A stretch of 25,407 nucleotides of DNA, taken from positions 1 through 25,407 of the forward strand of contig JAYODW010000058.1 of the NCBI GenBank assembly GCA_038116745.1. The letters run 5' to 3'. How positions within the stretch are numbered: position 1 is the first letter of the stretch; the number at the start of each line of letters is the position of its first letter. Under the pieces are notes generated by a model. It was given only the letters and a program-made list of their open reading frames with translations, did not search any database and had not been told where the DNA came from. The position numbers and the translations under genes are program-made. The stretch comes from JAYODW01 sp038116745. GTDB lineage: Bacteria > Pseudomonadota > Gammaproteobacteria > Ga0077536. This document shows positions 16,516 through 24,159 of the stretch, in pieces.

Positions 16516-17400
16516 TCACTTATTTTTTTGAAACAGTTCGTCGAGTTTGTCTTCGTAGGCGTGGTAGCCGAGGTGTGAATAGAGCTCGGCGCGGGTCTGC
16601 ATCAGGTCCAGCACGCTGGTCTGGGTGCCCTCCTGGCGGATGGCCTGCATCACGCTTAGCGCTGCTTTCTGCATCGCGCGGGTGGCGGAGAGGGGGAACA
16701 GGACCATGGCGATCCCCTGCTCACCCAGCTCTTTGCAGGTGTAGTAAGGCGTTGAGCCGAATTCCGTCAGGTTAGCCAGCACCGGGACGCCGACGGCGTC
16801 ACATACCTGCTTGTACATGGTGATGTCGGTCATCGCCTCCGCGAAGATAGCGTCAGCGCCCGCTTCGACGAACGCGCAGGCGCGATCGATGACCCCCTGC
16901 AATCCTTCGACCTGCAGGGCGTCGGTACGCGCCATCAGGACAAAATCCGGATCGGTTTTCGCGTCAACTGCGGCTTTGACCCGGTCGACCATTTCCTCCG
17001 CGGACACGATTTCTTTACCCGGGCGGTGGCCGCAGCGTTTCTGTGAGACCTGGTCTTCGAGATGCACCGCGGCTGCACCCGCCGCGGTCATTTCCTTGAT
17101 GGTGCGCGCGATGTTGAATGCGCCGCCCCAGCCGGTGTCGATATCCACCAGCAGAGGTGTATCGACGGCGCTGGTGATCCGCCGGACGTCGGTGAGGACA
17201 TCATCGAGAGATGTCATGCCGAGGTCCGGCAGGCCGTATGAATAATTGGCAACGCCGGCGCCCGATACGTACACCGCGCGGAAGCCCGACTGGCTAGCGA
17301 GCATGGCCGCGTAGGCGTTTACGGTGCCGATAATCTGCAGCGGCTTTTCTTCCTCTAGCGCGCGTCTGAAACGTCCTCCGGGAGTCAGATCCTGGGTCAT
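16516..17400 (-). CDS. prpB: 2-methylisocitrate lyase
   Basis: PrpB cleaves 2-methylisocitrate to pyruvate and succinate, ending the methylcitrate cycle. The 294-residue protein has the isocitrate-lyase/PEP-mutase signature KRCGH with catalytic Cys123, the Mg-binding DID (Asp86, Asp88) in LLVDIDTGWGG, and Asp59 in GLPDLGM. GSGVAN-like SGAGVANYSYG near residue 47-56 also matches the family. Its ATG overlaps the stop of the gntR gene by four bases (ATGA), and its AAGGAG site lies in the last codons of gntR, so regulator and enzyme are made together. Length and motifs are regular. Confidence 0.96.
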   Translation of the reverse strand: MTQDLTPGGRFRRALEEEKPLQIIGTVNAYAAMLASQSGFRAVYVSGAGVANYSYGLPDLGMTSLDDVLTDVRRITSAVDTPLLVDIDTGWGGAFNIARTIKEMTAAGAAAVHLEDQVSQKRCGHRPGKEIVSAEEMVDRVKAAVDAKTDPDFVLMARTDALQVEGLQGVIDRACAFVEAGADAIFAEAMTDITMYKQVCDAVGVPVLANLTEFGSTPYYTCKELGEQGIAMVLFPLSATRAMQKAALSVMQAIRQEGTQTSVLDLMQTRAELYSHLGYHAYEDKLDELFQKNK

Positions 17401-18071
17401 GCGGTCTCCTTGATGTGGTTTTCAATGTTCTGGCGGGCGGCGCTGATATGGCGCCGCATGAGCATTTCGGCCAGGTCGCCATCCCGGGCCTCGAGCGCCT
17501 CCACGATGTGCTGGTGCTCGGCGAATGCTTTCAGCGGGCGGTTTGCGTGGGCGCTGAACTGGTATCGATACATGCGCACGCGATGATAGAGCTCGCCGAT
17601 CAAAAGCTCGGTCAGCGCCGCATTGTGGCTTCCCTGGATCAGGCGGTAGTGGAAGTCGAAATCGCCTTCCCGCTGCAGGTAGGCAACATTGGCGCGCAGC
17701 GCGGCGTCCTGGTGGTGGGTTTCCAGCAGCGCCTTGAGGCCGGCGACTTCGTCCTCCGTCATGTTTATCGCGGCCAGGCGCGCGGCCATACCTTCGAGCG
17801 CTTCACGCAGGTAATACATCTCGATCAGGTCGCTGTAGTCGAGCGTCGCAATGCGCACGCCGACATGCGGTGTGCGCTCGACCAGGTGTCTCGACTCCAG
17901 ACGTCTGAGTGCCTCGCGCAGCGGTCCCCGGCTGGTGCCGAAGCGCTCAGCCAGTTCGGTTTCCCCGACCCGACTGCCGGCCGGGATCTCGCCGTGGACG
18001 ATGGCGTCCTGCAGCGCGGCGAAGACACGATCGGCGGTGGTGCGCACCGGATGTTCCAGGATCTGGCTCAA
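17397..18071 (-). CDS. GntR/FCD-family regulator of the propionate operon
   Basis: This 224-residue regulator has an N-terminal winged helix (about 12-75, with TELAERFGTSRGPLREALRRLE as the recognition region) and a C-terminal FCD ligand domain (about 82-215). His141, His188 and His208, with an Asp near 137-139, are candidates for the FCD metal site. The start is TTG at 18071: no in-frame ATG or GTG lies upstream, and starting later would cut into the lead to the first helix; no Shine-Dalgarno is visible. It is the first gene of the prp operon and overlaps prpB by four bases, so it probably represses its own operon and responds to 2-methylcitrate or a related intermediate. GntR-type regulators of prp genes are known from other Proteobacteria and are called PrpR; the ligand here is inferred. 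Confidence 0.88.
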   Translation of the reverse strand: MSQILEHPVRTTADRVFAALQDAIVHGEIPAGSRVGETELAERFGTSRGPLREALRRLESRHLVERTPHVGVRIATLDYSDLIEMYYLREALEGMAARLAAINMTEDEVAGLKALLETHHQDAALRANVAYLQREGDFDFHYRLIQGSHNAALTELLIGELYHRVRMYRYQFSAHANRPLKAFAEHQHIVEALEARDGDLAEMLMRRHISAARQNIENHIKETA

Positions 18072-18086
18072 GGTAGGTCGGGGAAG

Positions 18087-18097
18087 TTGTAAACAAT
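18087..18097. promoter_or_regulatory. Candidate operator 2 of the prp regulator
   Basis: TTGTAAACAAT: half-sites TTGT and ACAA around two bases, with a trailing T, identical in layout to operator 1. It lies about 12-22 bases after the predicted transcription start and 16 bp before the TTG start codon of gntR, where a bound repressor would block elongation. Confidence 0.6.
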
Positions 18098-18115
18098 CAG
18101 CGCCAAGGACGGCGA

Positions 18116-18144
18116 AAAATAAGCCGAATCGCCCCCCTGGTCAA
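18116..18144 (-). promoter_or_regulatory. Sigma70 promoter of the prp operon
   Basis: On the minus strand TTGACC (18144-18139) and TATTTT (18121-18116) are separated by exactly 17 bp. Five of six bases match at -35 and four of six at -10. Transcription should begin near 18109, giving a leader of about 38 nt. It is bracketed by two matching operators. Confidence 0.65.
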
Positions 18145-18150
18145 AGCCTG

Positions 18151-18161
18151 TTGTCGACAAT
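18151..18161. promoter_or_regulatory. Candidate operator 1 of the prp regulator
   Basis: TTGTCGACAAT: a perfect 10-bp palindrome, TTGT-CG-ACAA, plus the same trailing T as operator 2. It ends seven bases upstream of the -35 box. Palindromes of this length and form are usual for FCD-type GntR regulators, and the centre lies 64 bp from operator 2, about six helical turns. Confidence 0.65.
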
Positions 18162-18231
18162 AAGACCGAAGCGGCGTTAACGCTGACCTGTGCCCAGTTA
18201 ACCCAGCCGAATCGCGTGGGTGGGGGCGGGC

Positions 18232-18262
18232 ACAAAAAACAAGGCCGCCCGAAGGCGGCCTC
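18232..18262 (-). terminator. Rho-independent terminator of the DUF1329 gene
   Basis: Read on the minus strand, AGGCCGCC (18261-18254), loop TTCG, GGCGGCCT (18249-18242), then TTGTTTTTTGTG. The 8-bp GC stem with a TTCG loop and T-run lies about 33 bp after the DUF1329 stop codon and insulates the prp promoter. Confidence 0.92.
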
Positions 18263-18294
18263 GTCGAACTGCTGAGAACAGCAGGTTGCCGCGT

Positions 18295-19686
18295 TTAACG
18301 ACCCTCTGTGAGGTAGTTCACGTCGAGCGTACGCTTGGCGAAGGAGAACTCCGTGTTCTCTGCATTCATGCCGCGGCAGGGAACCAGCGTTCCACGATTG
18401 TTCTGCAGATCCACCACGTTGATGCTCTGGAACAGCTGGAAGTTGGTGCCAGCCGGGGTCTTGAAACCCGGCCATGCAAAGCTGTCATGCTCAGCTGAGT
18501 CCTGAATGGTCGGGTCCTCCGACCAGGCCTTGGTCAGCTGCCATACTTTCCACAGCTCACCCGCCTTGTCGAAAGCGTTGGCGTAGTAGGACTCGCCGGT
18601 GACGCGGTCAACATGGATGAACTTGAAGGAGTATGGATGGGCAGAGCTCTTCGGGATCTGCTTCATCACGTCCGTCGTGCGCAGCGCGTAGTCGTCCTTG
18701 ACCGCCCAGCCGTTGGGGCCGTAGTAGACGGTGTTGGTGTTGCGCGAACGCGCGACCACGAGCATCTTGGTGGTACCTACGTACTCCCAGTCATGCTCCA
18801 TAGGACGGCCGTTGAACCCGTAAAAGTCTTCCAGCGTGTGGTCCGTGCCGAGCAGCGAGTCAGACTTGACCTCCACCGAGATACGACGCACGCGACGCAG
18901 GCTGGGGATGTAGGCCCAGGAATCGTCGGCTTTACGCGGGTCGTCGTAGCGCAGGATAAGGAACGCCGTGCCCGAAATGTCGAACGGTGCGGTGAAGCCG
19001 GTGTACTCACGGAACTCGGTGTTTTTCGCAAAACCCTTGCCGGAGTTAACTTGATAGTTGGTATCCGGGTAGTTCACGTTGTGCGCCATCAGGAAGCGCT
19101 TGTACGGACCGGTCAGAACACGCTCGAAGGCGCCGCCGCCCTGGTAGAAGTTGGCGTACTTACCGCCGCCCTGCTTCATGACTTCGTGACCTTCGTGGGA
19201 ACCGCCGCGGCGTACCCAGACCCAGTGCACTTCACCGACGGACAGACCGTCGTTCTGCCAGCGGTAGTTCCAGTTCCACACCATCTTCCAGCCGGAGTCG
19301 GAACCCGGGGTGAACTCTTCGGGGTTGAACGGACGACCGGCAGCGTAGTTTTCGATAGCGCCGTCGGAGGCAATCGTCGCCGTGCCTGCGTGCTTCTCAG
19401 TAGCGTCGAGGTAGCGCTGCGCGGGATGGAAATTGCCGTCGTGGTTGGCGTCTCTGATGGTCATCTCCATGCCTTCGAAGATCCATTCGTCCTGGAACTC
19501 CTTGGGAATGAAGGGGCGCACGAGGTCCGCCTTGTCATAGGTGATGACGTCGCCATCCACGAACTGAGGTTCGGCTGACTGATTCTCTTTGAACCACGCC
19601 ATGTAGTCTGATTCGCCGAAAGCACCGGCGGTCAGGGGAAGCGTTACGGCACCGACCAGCGCCGCTAGCTTGATTCCATGATGCAT
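18295..19686 (-). CDS. DUF1329 exported protein
   Basis: DUF1329 proteins are periplasmic or outer-membrane-linked proteins with a LolA/LolB-like fold. They are often found in organisms that degrade hydrocarbons, steroids or other hydrophobic compounds, frequently near RND transporters and DUF1302 proteins; their function is not settled. This 463-residue copy has a Sec signal peptide (about 1-22, GAVTLPLTAGAFG), with no lipobox cysteine, and shows the family features: WAYIPSLRRVRRIS, DFYGFNGR, and aromatic-rich W/Y segments such as WNWNYRWQ. GGAG stands nine bases before the ATG. The gene has its own terminator and no DUF1302 or RND partner in the window, so its substrate cannot be inferred. 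The strong codon bias and tidy terminator suggest good expression. Confidence 0.85.
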   Translation of the reverse strand: MHHGIKLAALVGAVTLPLTAGAFGESDYMAWFKENQSAEPQFVDGDVITYDKADLVRPFIPKEFQDEWIFEGMEMTIRDANHDGNFHPAQRYLDATEKHAGTATIASDGAIENYAAGRPFNPEEFTPGSDSGWKMVWNWNYRWQNDGLSVGEVHWVWVRRGGSHEGHEVMKQGGGKYANFYQGGGAFERVLTGPYKRFLMAHNVNYPDTNYQVNSGKGFAKNTEFREYTGFTAPFDISGTAFLILRYDDPRKADDSWAYIPSLRRVRRISVEVKSDSLLGTDHTLEDFYGFNGRPMEHDWEYVGTTKMLVVARSRNTNTVYYGPNGWAVKDDYALRTTDVMKQIPKSSAHPYSFKFIHVDRVTGESYYANAFDKAGELWKVWQLTKAWSEDPTIQDSAEHDSFAWPGFKTPAGTNFQLFQSINVVDLQNNRGTLVPCRGMNAENTEFSFAKRTLDVNYLTEGR

Positions 19687-20163
19687 TAATCATTACTCCG
19701 TATTGCTTACTGGCAGGGGTATGCCTGCCGTGAAGTCAGCCCCGCTCGACGCGCCTTGTCGGTTCGTCGATTGGAGACCATGCGCGACGCAGAGCCGGGG
19801 TCGCCGGCCTGCTGCGTGCGGCGGATTCTACAAGTGGCGGTAGTGAAGAAAGTGTGAACCCCACGTGAAGACCTGCTTCACTCTGGTCGGATCACAGGAA
19901 ACGGGGCTGAGCGATGGGTTGTCGTGCCTGCTCTATATGAGAAGCGCGTCGAGCATTTCCATCGTCAACATTGCTTTCTGAAAGGTCGCTTTAACTTAAT
20001 GTCGATTCTGACCATTTGCGGTTCGGCGTCGGCTGAACGTCAGGTGCTGACCGTTGAGGCTGTCGGCAGCAGCGCTGGCCAGCCTCGCCATGCCTTGGGC
20101 GACCGCGGTGGCGCGGTCAAATCCGAGGGCGGTGGGCGAGGGCGGCAGCGCTGTTTGATTCTG
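19687..20163. other. 477-bp gene-free stretch upstream of the DUF1329 gene
   Basis: No convincing gene lies here. It must contain the DUF1329 promoter (leftward) and the 3' end of the LLM oxidoreductase transcript. A 6-bp hairpin (GGCAGG at 19712-19717, CCTGCC at 19724-19729) lies in the DUF1329 leader about 25 bp before the start codon. A possible -10 (TAGAAT on the minus strand near 19827) has no good -35 partner. A plus-strand frame enters from here and runs antisense through the neighbouring gene; I do not accept it. I see no terminator for the LLM gene. Confidence 0.5.
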
Positions 20164-21135
20164 TTACGCCTGGAACATCGCGGCGAAGGCTTCCAGCTCA
20201 CGCGGGATGTCAGGACCAGCCGGCTGGTAGGCGATCTCCGTAGCGCCACCCTCGGCCATTGCTGCGAGACGTTCCCGCCACGCACCCCGGTCCATTGCCA
20301 GACCGTTGCTGGCGAGAAAGTCACCGGTGACGTAGGGCCGGTCGCGCTCATTGAGGCCCACCAGGTGTCCGTCATGCATGGCGATATGGCGGATTTTTTC
20401 CGGCACCGCCGCGTAGCTGTCTAGCCATGCCTGGGCACCGTCAATCTGATCGAGCATGCGGTGTTCGTGCATGTAGTGGAGCAGGACCGCACCCGCGTGA
20501 CCGGCGGCGTCGACCGCACGGTTGGAGCTGGCGGCCTCGCCGTCATCCAGCACGGTACCCATGGTCAGGACGACGCTCCAGTCAAATCCGGGGATCGCTT
20601 CGAATGCGCCAAGCACGCCGGCGGAGTGAGATTTCGCGCACGCAATCCCTTTGGGCCCTGCAGCGGCGATCACGAACGGCACCTCGATCGGTCGGGGTGC
20701 GCCATAGCCGGCCCAATGCATCATCTGAATCATGCCGCCTTCCCATTCGACTTCCTCGCCGCGCAGCAGTGCGCGCAGGGTGCCGATGTAGTGGTCGACG
20801 AAGGTCCATTTCAGGGGACGTCTGCCCATCGTCAGACAGGCGGTGAAGCCGGAGCCGATACCGATGGTGACACGTTCGACTCCCGCGGCGTCGACCAGGG
20901 TCGCGATGCCCGCCGCGTTGGTCATTGGATGCCGGAGATTAGGCACAAGTACACCGGTAGCGAGACCGATCCGCTCGGTGCGGTCTGCGGCCCGGCAGAG
21001 CTGCACCCAGACGTCGGGATAGAGCGGTGCGGAGTCGTAAAACCAGGCGCGCTGATAGCCGAGTGATTCGGCGATGCGGGTGTGCTCCGGAGTATCCAGT
21101 GAGGTTGCGAATGCGCAGGACAGGGTCAGGGCCAT
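20164..21135 (-). CDS. LLM-class flavin/F420-dependent oxidoreductase
   Basis: Luciferase-like monooxygenase fold proteins use reduced FMN or coenzyme F420. This 323-residue protein begins with the family pattern ALTLSCAFATS then HTRIAESLGYQRAWFYDS, followed by RTERIGLATGVLVPNLRHPMTNAAGIATL and the GIGSGFTACLTMGRRP segment, which are typical of the F420-type subgroup. The C-terminal part (about 220-320) is predicted helical. AAGGAGA lies five bases before the ATG. It stands alone, divergent from the DUF2946-like gene. The substrate and cofactor cannot be told from sequence: FMN is possible as well as F420, and no F420 biosynthesis gene is in the window. Confidence 0.82.
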   Translation of the reverse strand: MALTLSCAFATSLDTPEHTRIAESLGYQRAWFYDSAPLYPDVWVQLCRAADRTERIGLATGVLVPNLRHPMTNAAGIATLVDAAGVERVTIGIGSGFTACLTMGRRPLKWTFVDHYIGTLRALLRGEEVEWEGGMIQMMHWAGYGAPRPIEVPFVIAAAGPKGIACAKSHSAGVLGAFEAIPGFDWSVVLTMGTVLDDGEAASSNRAVDAAGHAGAVLLHYMHEHRMLDQIDGAQAWLDSYAAVPEKIRHIAMHDGHLVGLNERDRPYVTGDFLASNGLAMDRGAWRERLAAMAEGGATEIAYQPAGPDIPRELEAFAAMFQA

Positions 21136-21265
21136 GAGTGTCTCCTTGGTTCAACGCGGGCAGTAGGGCGCATCACCGCAGTGTACCCCTGTCCCTCGTG
21201 AAGAAGTGCCACGGACAGGCCTTTGCTCAGATGCCGACTGTACACAGGTGCGGATGTAGCCGTAG

Positions 21266-21288
21266 CATCACGGCCCGACCTCGTGATG
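21266..21288. repeat. 7-bp inverted repeat upstream of the DUF2946-like gene
   Basis: CATCACG (21266-21272) and CGTGATG (21282-21288) flank nine bases and end 32 bp before the GTG start of the copper-type cluster. It could be an operator or a leader hairpin; there is no match to a CueR or CopY site that I can see. Confidence 0.35.
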
Positions 21289-21320
21289 AGTCCTGACCGA
21301 TCTCTTGTACGGATTGCCGC

Positions 21321-21803
21321 GTGCGCCCTGATCTGAACGTTCTGAAGCTGAACCCCCGTAGGCGTGCTGACCGACGGTCCGTTGCGCAGCTGAGTGTCCT
21401 GCTGGCCTTGCTGCTTGCAGTGCGCGCGCTGGTGCCGGTGGGCTACATGCTCGGTGTGTCGAGCGCGGGCGGTCTGGACCTGTCGTTATGTCCGCTGCAG
21501 AACCCGGGTCTGGATCTGTCGAGGCTGGCCCCCGCGCTGCTCCGCGCAACCGACCACGAGCATGGGGTCCATGCAGGCGCGCAGGGAGGCTTGACGACAG
21601 AATCGTCGATGGTTGTGTCGGCTGCTGATTGTGGCGCGTGGGTTAGCAGCCTCAGCGTGGCCGGATTCGCGCCGGACGCTTCTTACCCAGCTCGTACGCC
21701 CGCGGCTGGTCTACCGCCGGCTGCCTTTTTGGATCTCTCTTCCCCTTCTCTCTACGGGGGCTCCTCGCCCCGTGCTCCCCCTGCGGATGCTCTGAGCAGC
21801 TGA
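21321..21803 (+). CDS. DUF2946-like Cys/His envelope protein
   Basis: This 160-residue protein resembles DUF2946 proteins: a basic N-terminus (RRRADRRS), one hydrophobic segment (about 23-43, ending RALVPVGYML), then a Cys-Pro (Cys57 in LSLCP), a His cluster HEHGVH (His79, 81, 84), a second Cys104, and a Pro-rich ending (SSPRAPP). Members are often found next to copper-type TonB receptors or copper proteins, and the Cys/His set suggests metal binding; the exact role is unknown. The start is GTG with only a weak ribosome site, so it may be slightly misplaced. The TonB receptor follows after 170 bp on the same strand. The family call rests on pattern, not on a search. Confidence 0.65.
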   Translation: MRPDLNVLKLNPRRRADRRSVAQLSVLLALLLAVRALVPVGYMLGVSSAGGLDLSLCPLQNPGLDLSRLAPALLRATDHEHGVHAGAQGGLTTESSMVVSAADCGAWVSSLSVAGFAPDASYPARTPAAGLPPAAFLDLSSPSLYGGSSPRAPPADALSS

Positions 21804-21973
21804 CGCGCGCCGTTCGTTTCGCGCAGAGCTTTTCAATCTGCTCTGTAGCGGCTCCCGTTTTCGTCCTGTCCCTGCCGCACTGAAAGTGGGGGATCCGACG
21901 CGCAAGATCCTGAAGCCTGGGCTCGCCGTTTCGACGGTGCGACCCCGGCCGGCGGGGTTAGGGAAAAATATCA

Positions 21974-24079
21974 ATGACTGATCTACCCGGGCTGCGGGTT
22001 CGCGCGGCCGCAGCATTCTCTTTGAATGTGCGCCTGCAACTGACATTCGCAGTGTTGCTTATGGCAGTCGCGGGCTTTGCCTGTGCGGAGCATATGGAAG
22101 AGGTGGTGGTGCACGGCGAGCCGCTGTCGCCGTTCCGGGCGCAGGCCGGCATGGCACCGCTGGCCGAAACCAATACGGCACTGCTGTTGAAACGGGTCGC
22201 GGGCGCCAATGTGAATTTCAACGGTAGCCTGGCCGGCATGGCGCAATATCGTGGCCTCTATGGCGCGCGGGTGAATACCGCTGTCGATGGGATGGATATC
22301 GGCAACGCCTGTTCGAACAACATGGACGCACCGCTGCACTACCTGCCTCGCACGCGGGTCGATGAACTGAGCGTCATACGTGGCATCGCACCGATTTCCA
22401 GTGGGCTCGAAACGCTGGGCGGAACGGTGATCGCAAACAGCACGGCCCCGGTTTTCGGCACTGCGGACACGTTTGCCGTGTCGGGGCACACGGCGGCCGC
22501 CGGTCAGAGTGTTGACGGTGGCTATTCGCTCAGCGGAGATGCCGCGCTGGCGGACCGTCGCCACCGACTGTTTGTGGCCGCGAGTTACGAGGATGGATCG
22601 AACCGCGATTTCGGTGCGGGCACGATTCGCCCAAGTCGTTACGAGCGCAGTGCGGTTGATCTGGGTTACGCCCACCGGCTGACAACGGGTGTGCTCAGTA
22701 TTGACTACCGGCGGAATGACACCAGTGATACCGGCACTCCGGCCTTGCCGATGGACGATATTTCCTCCGATGCGGATCTGCTGCGCGCCGGATACAGCGC
22801 CGTCTGGGGCGTCACCGGGCTCGATGCGACCGTGTATTGGAACGATATCGAGCATCTGATGAGCAACTATCGTATGCGCCCGGCGCGGTCCGGGATGCGA
22901 CGGGACAATGCCGCTCAGGCGGATACGCTGGGATGGCGGGTGTCAGTAACCCGGCCCCTGCTGGGCGGGGCGCTGAAGGTTGGCACCGACGGACACGCAT
23001 ACGACTACGATGCAGATGTCGCAGACCCTGATAACGCCATGTTCTTCATGCAGACGTTTCACAACGTCAAGCGCGATCGCTACGGGCTGTATGCGGAATG
23101 GGTACACGATGACCTCGGTCCCTGGCAGCTGATGTCCGGGGTGCGCTGGACGCACGTCAGCAGCGACGCCGGGGAGGTTAATGCCTCCATGGTGATGATG
23201 ATGCCGGCGCTGGCGATGCTGCGCGACCGCTTTAACGCGAGCGATCGCTCACGCGCCGATGACCAGTTCGACTTTGCCGCGGTGGCGGCTTACGCGCTCA
23301 GTGACAGTGTGTCCTTGGAACTGGGCGTGGCGCGTAAGAATCGCTCGCCGACGTACCAGGAGCGCTACCTCTGGGCGCCGATCGAGGCGTCGGGCGGCCT
23401 GTCGGACGGTAACGTGTATATCGGCGATGTTGAGCTGGATGAGGAAACTGCGTGGCAGTTCGAGCTGGGGCTCGACTGGAGGACCGGCCGCTTTGATTTT
23501 GCGCCGCGAGCGTTCTACCACCGCATCGACGACTACATTCAGGGGATCCCGGCCACTGATCCCGCGGTGATCATGGTTGGTGTGATGAACGGAGATCCGA
23601 CGCCGATGCAGTTTGCCAACGTCGACGCCGAATTGTGGGGAGCTGATGCCGAGTGGTCGTTTGCGTTCACGGACGCCTGGCAGGCGCGTGGCGTAGTGAG
23701 CTGGGTGCGCGGCAAACGGCGGGATATCGATGATGATCTGTTCCGAATCGCGCCGTTGAATACTCTGGTCGATTTGAGCTACCGGGCCGAGCGCTGGTCG
23801 GTGACGCTGGAAACCGAGGTATACGCCCGCCAGAGCAAAGTGTCCCTGACCAACGGCGAAACGCGCAGTCCGGGCTACGCGCTGCTGAATCTCTACGCTG
23901 AGTACATGTTCCCGCGCTACGGGCTGCAGCTCATGGGTGGGATCGAGAACCTGCTCGATAAAACATACCGACCGCATCTGAACGGCATCAACCGGGTGGC
24001 GGCGAGCGATGTCGCCGTTGGCGCGCGCTTACCTGGTGATGGCATCAATATTTTCGTGCAGGCGGGCTGGTCGTTTTAA
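21974..24079 (+). CDS. TonB-dependent copper receptor, OprC/NosA type
   Basis: This 701-residue outer-membrane receptor probably imports copper. A signal peptide with a long n-region ends near residue 38 (GFACA/EH) and is followed by a TonB-box-like EEVVVHGE (42-49). The plug (about 60-165) holds GLYGARVNTAVDGMDIG. It also has the OprC copper half-site C113xxxM117 (ACSNNMDAP). The barrel carries the second half H294xM296 (IEHLMSNYRM). The distance of 181 residues between Cys and His is nearly that in Pseudomonas OprC (C143 to H323, 180). A Met cluster lies at 406-415 in a probable loop. The protein ends in Phe, as expected for BAM insertion, preceded by the NLLDKTYRPHLNGINR signature. AGGGA precedes the ATG. 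Neighbouring DUF2946 supports copper. Confidence 0.9.
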   Translation: MTDLPGLRVRAAAAFSLNVRLQLTFAVLLMAVAGFACAEHMEEVVVHGEPLSPFRAQAGMAPLAETNTALLLKRVAGANVNFNGSLAGMAQYRGLYGARVNTAVDGMDIGNACSNNMDAPLHYLPRTRVDELSVIRGIAPISSGLETLGGTVIANSTAPVFGTADTFAVSGHTAAAGQSVDGGYSLSGDAALADRRHRLFVAASYEDGSNRDFGAGTIRPSRYERSAVDLGYAHRLTTGVLSIDYRRNDTSDTGTPALPMDDISSDADLLRAGYSAVWGVTGLDATVYWNDIEHLMSNYRMRPARSGMRRDNAAQADTLGWRVSVTRPLLGGALKVGTDGHAYDYDADVADPDNAMFFMQTFHNVKRDRYGLYAEWVHDDLGPWQLMSGVRWTHVSSDAGEVNASMVMMMPALAMLRDRFNASDRSRADDQFDFAAVAAYALSDSVSLELGVARKNRSPTYQERYLWAPIEASGGLSDGNVYIGDVELDEETAWQFELGLDWRTGRFDFAPRAFYHRIDDYIQGIPATDPAVIMVGVMNGDPTPMQFANVDAELWGADAEWSFAFTDAWQARGVVSWVRGKRRDIDDDLFRIAPLNTLVDLSYRAERWSVTLETEVYARQSKVSLTNGETRSPGYALLNLYAEYMFPRYGLQLMGGIENLLDKTYRPHLNGINRVAASDVAVGARLPGDGINIFVQAGWSF

Positions 24080-24159
24080 GTTGCTGCGACTGGAATCAAG
24101 AACCGGACGCCGCCGCTCAGCAGGCCATGATTGTCGTGTAGCCACCCGCAAGCTTGTTG

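Noticed and set aside
18613..19578. 321-codon plus-strand frame inside the DUF1329 gene
   Set aside because: Antisense shadow of a gene with signal peptide, ribosome site and terminator on the other strand.
19924..20424. 166-codon plus-strand frame from the gap into the LLM gene
   Set aside because: More than half runs antisense to a well-supported gene, and the product shows no recognisable domain.
21804..21973. Cobalamin-type riboswitch before the TonB receptor
   Set aside because: CCGCACTGAAAGTGGG resembles part of such a leader, but the B12 box and the conserved core are missing, and the receptor looks copper-specific.
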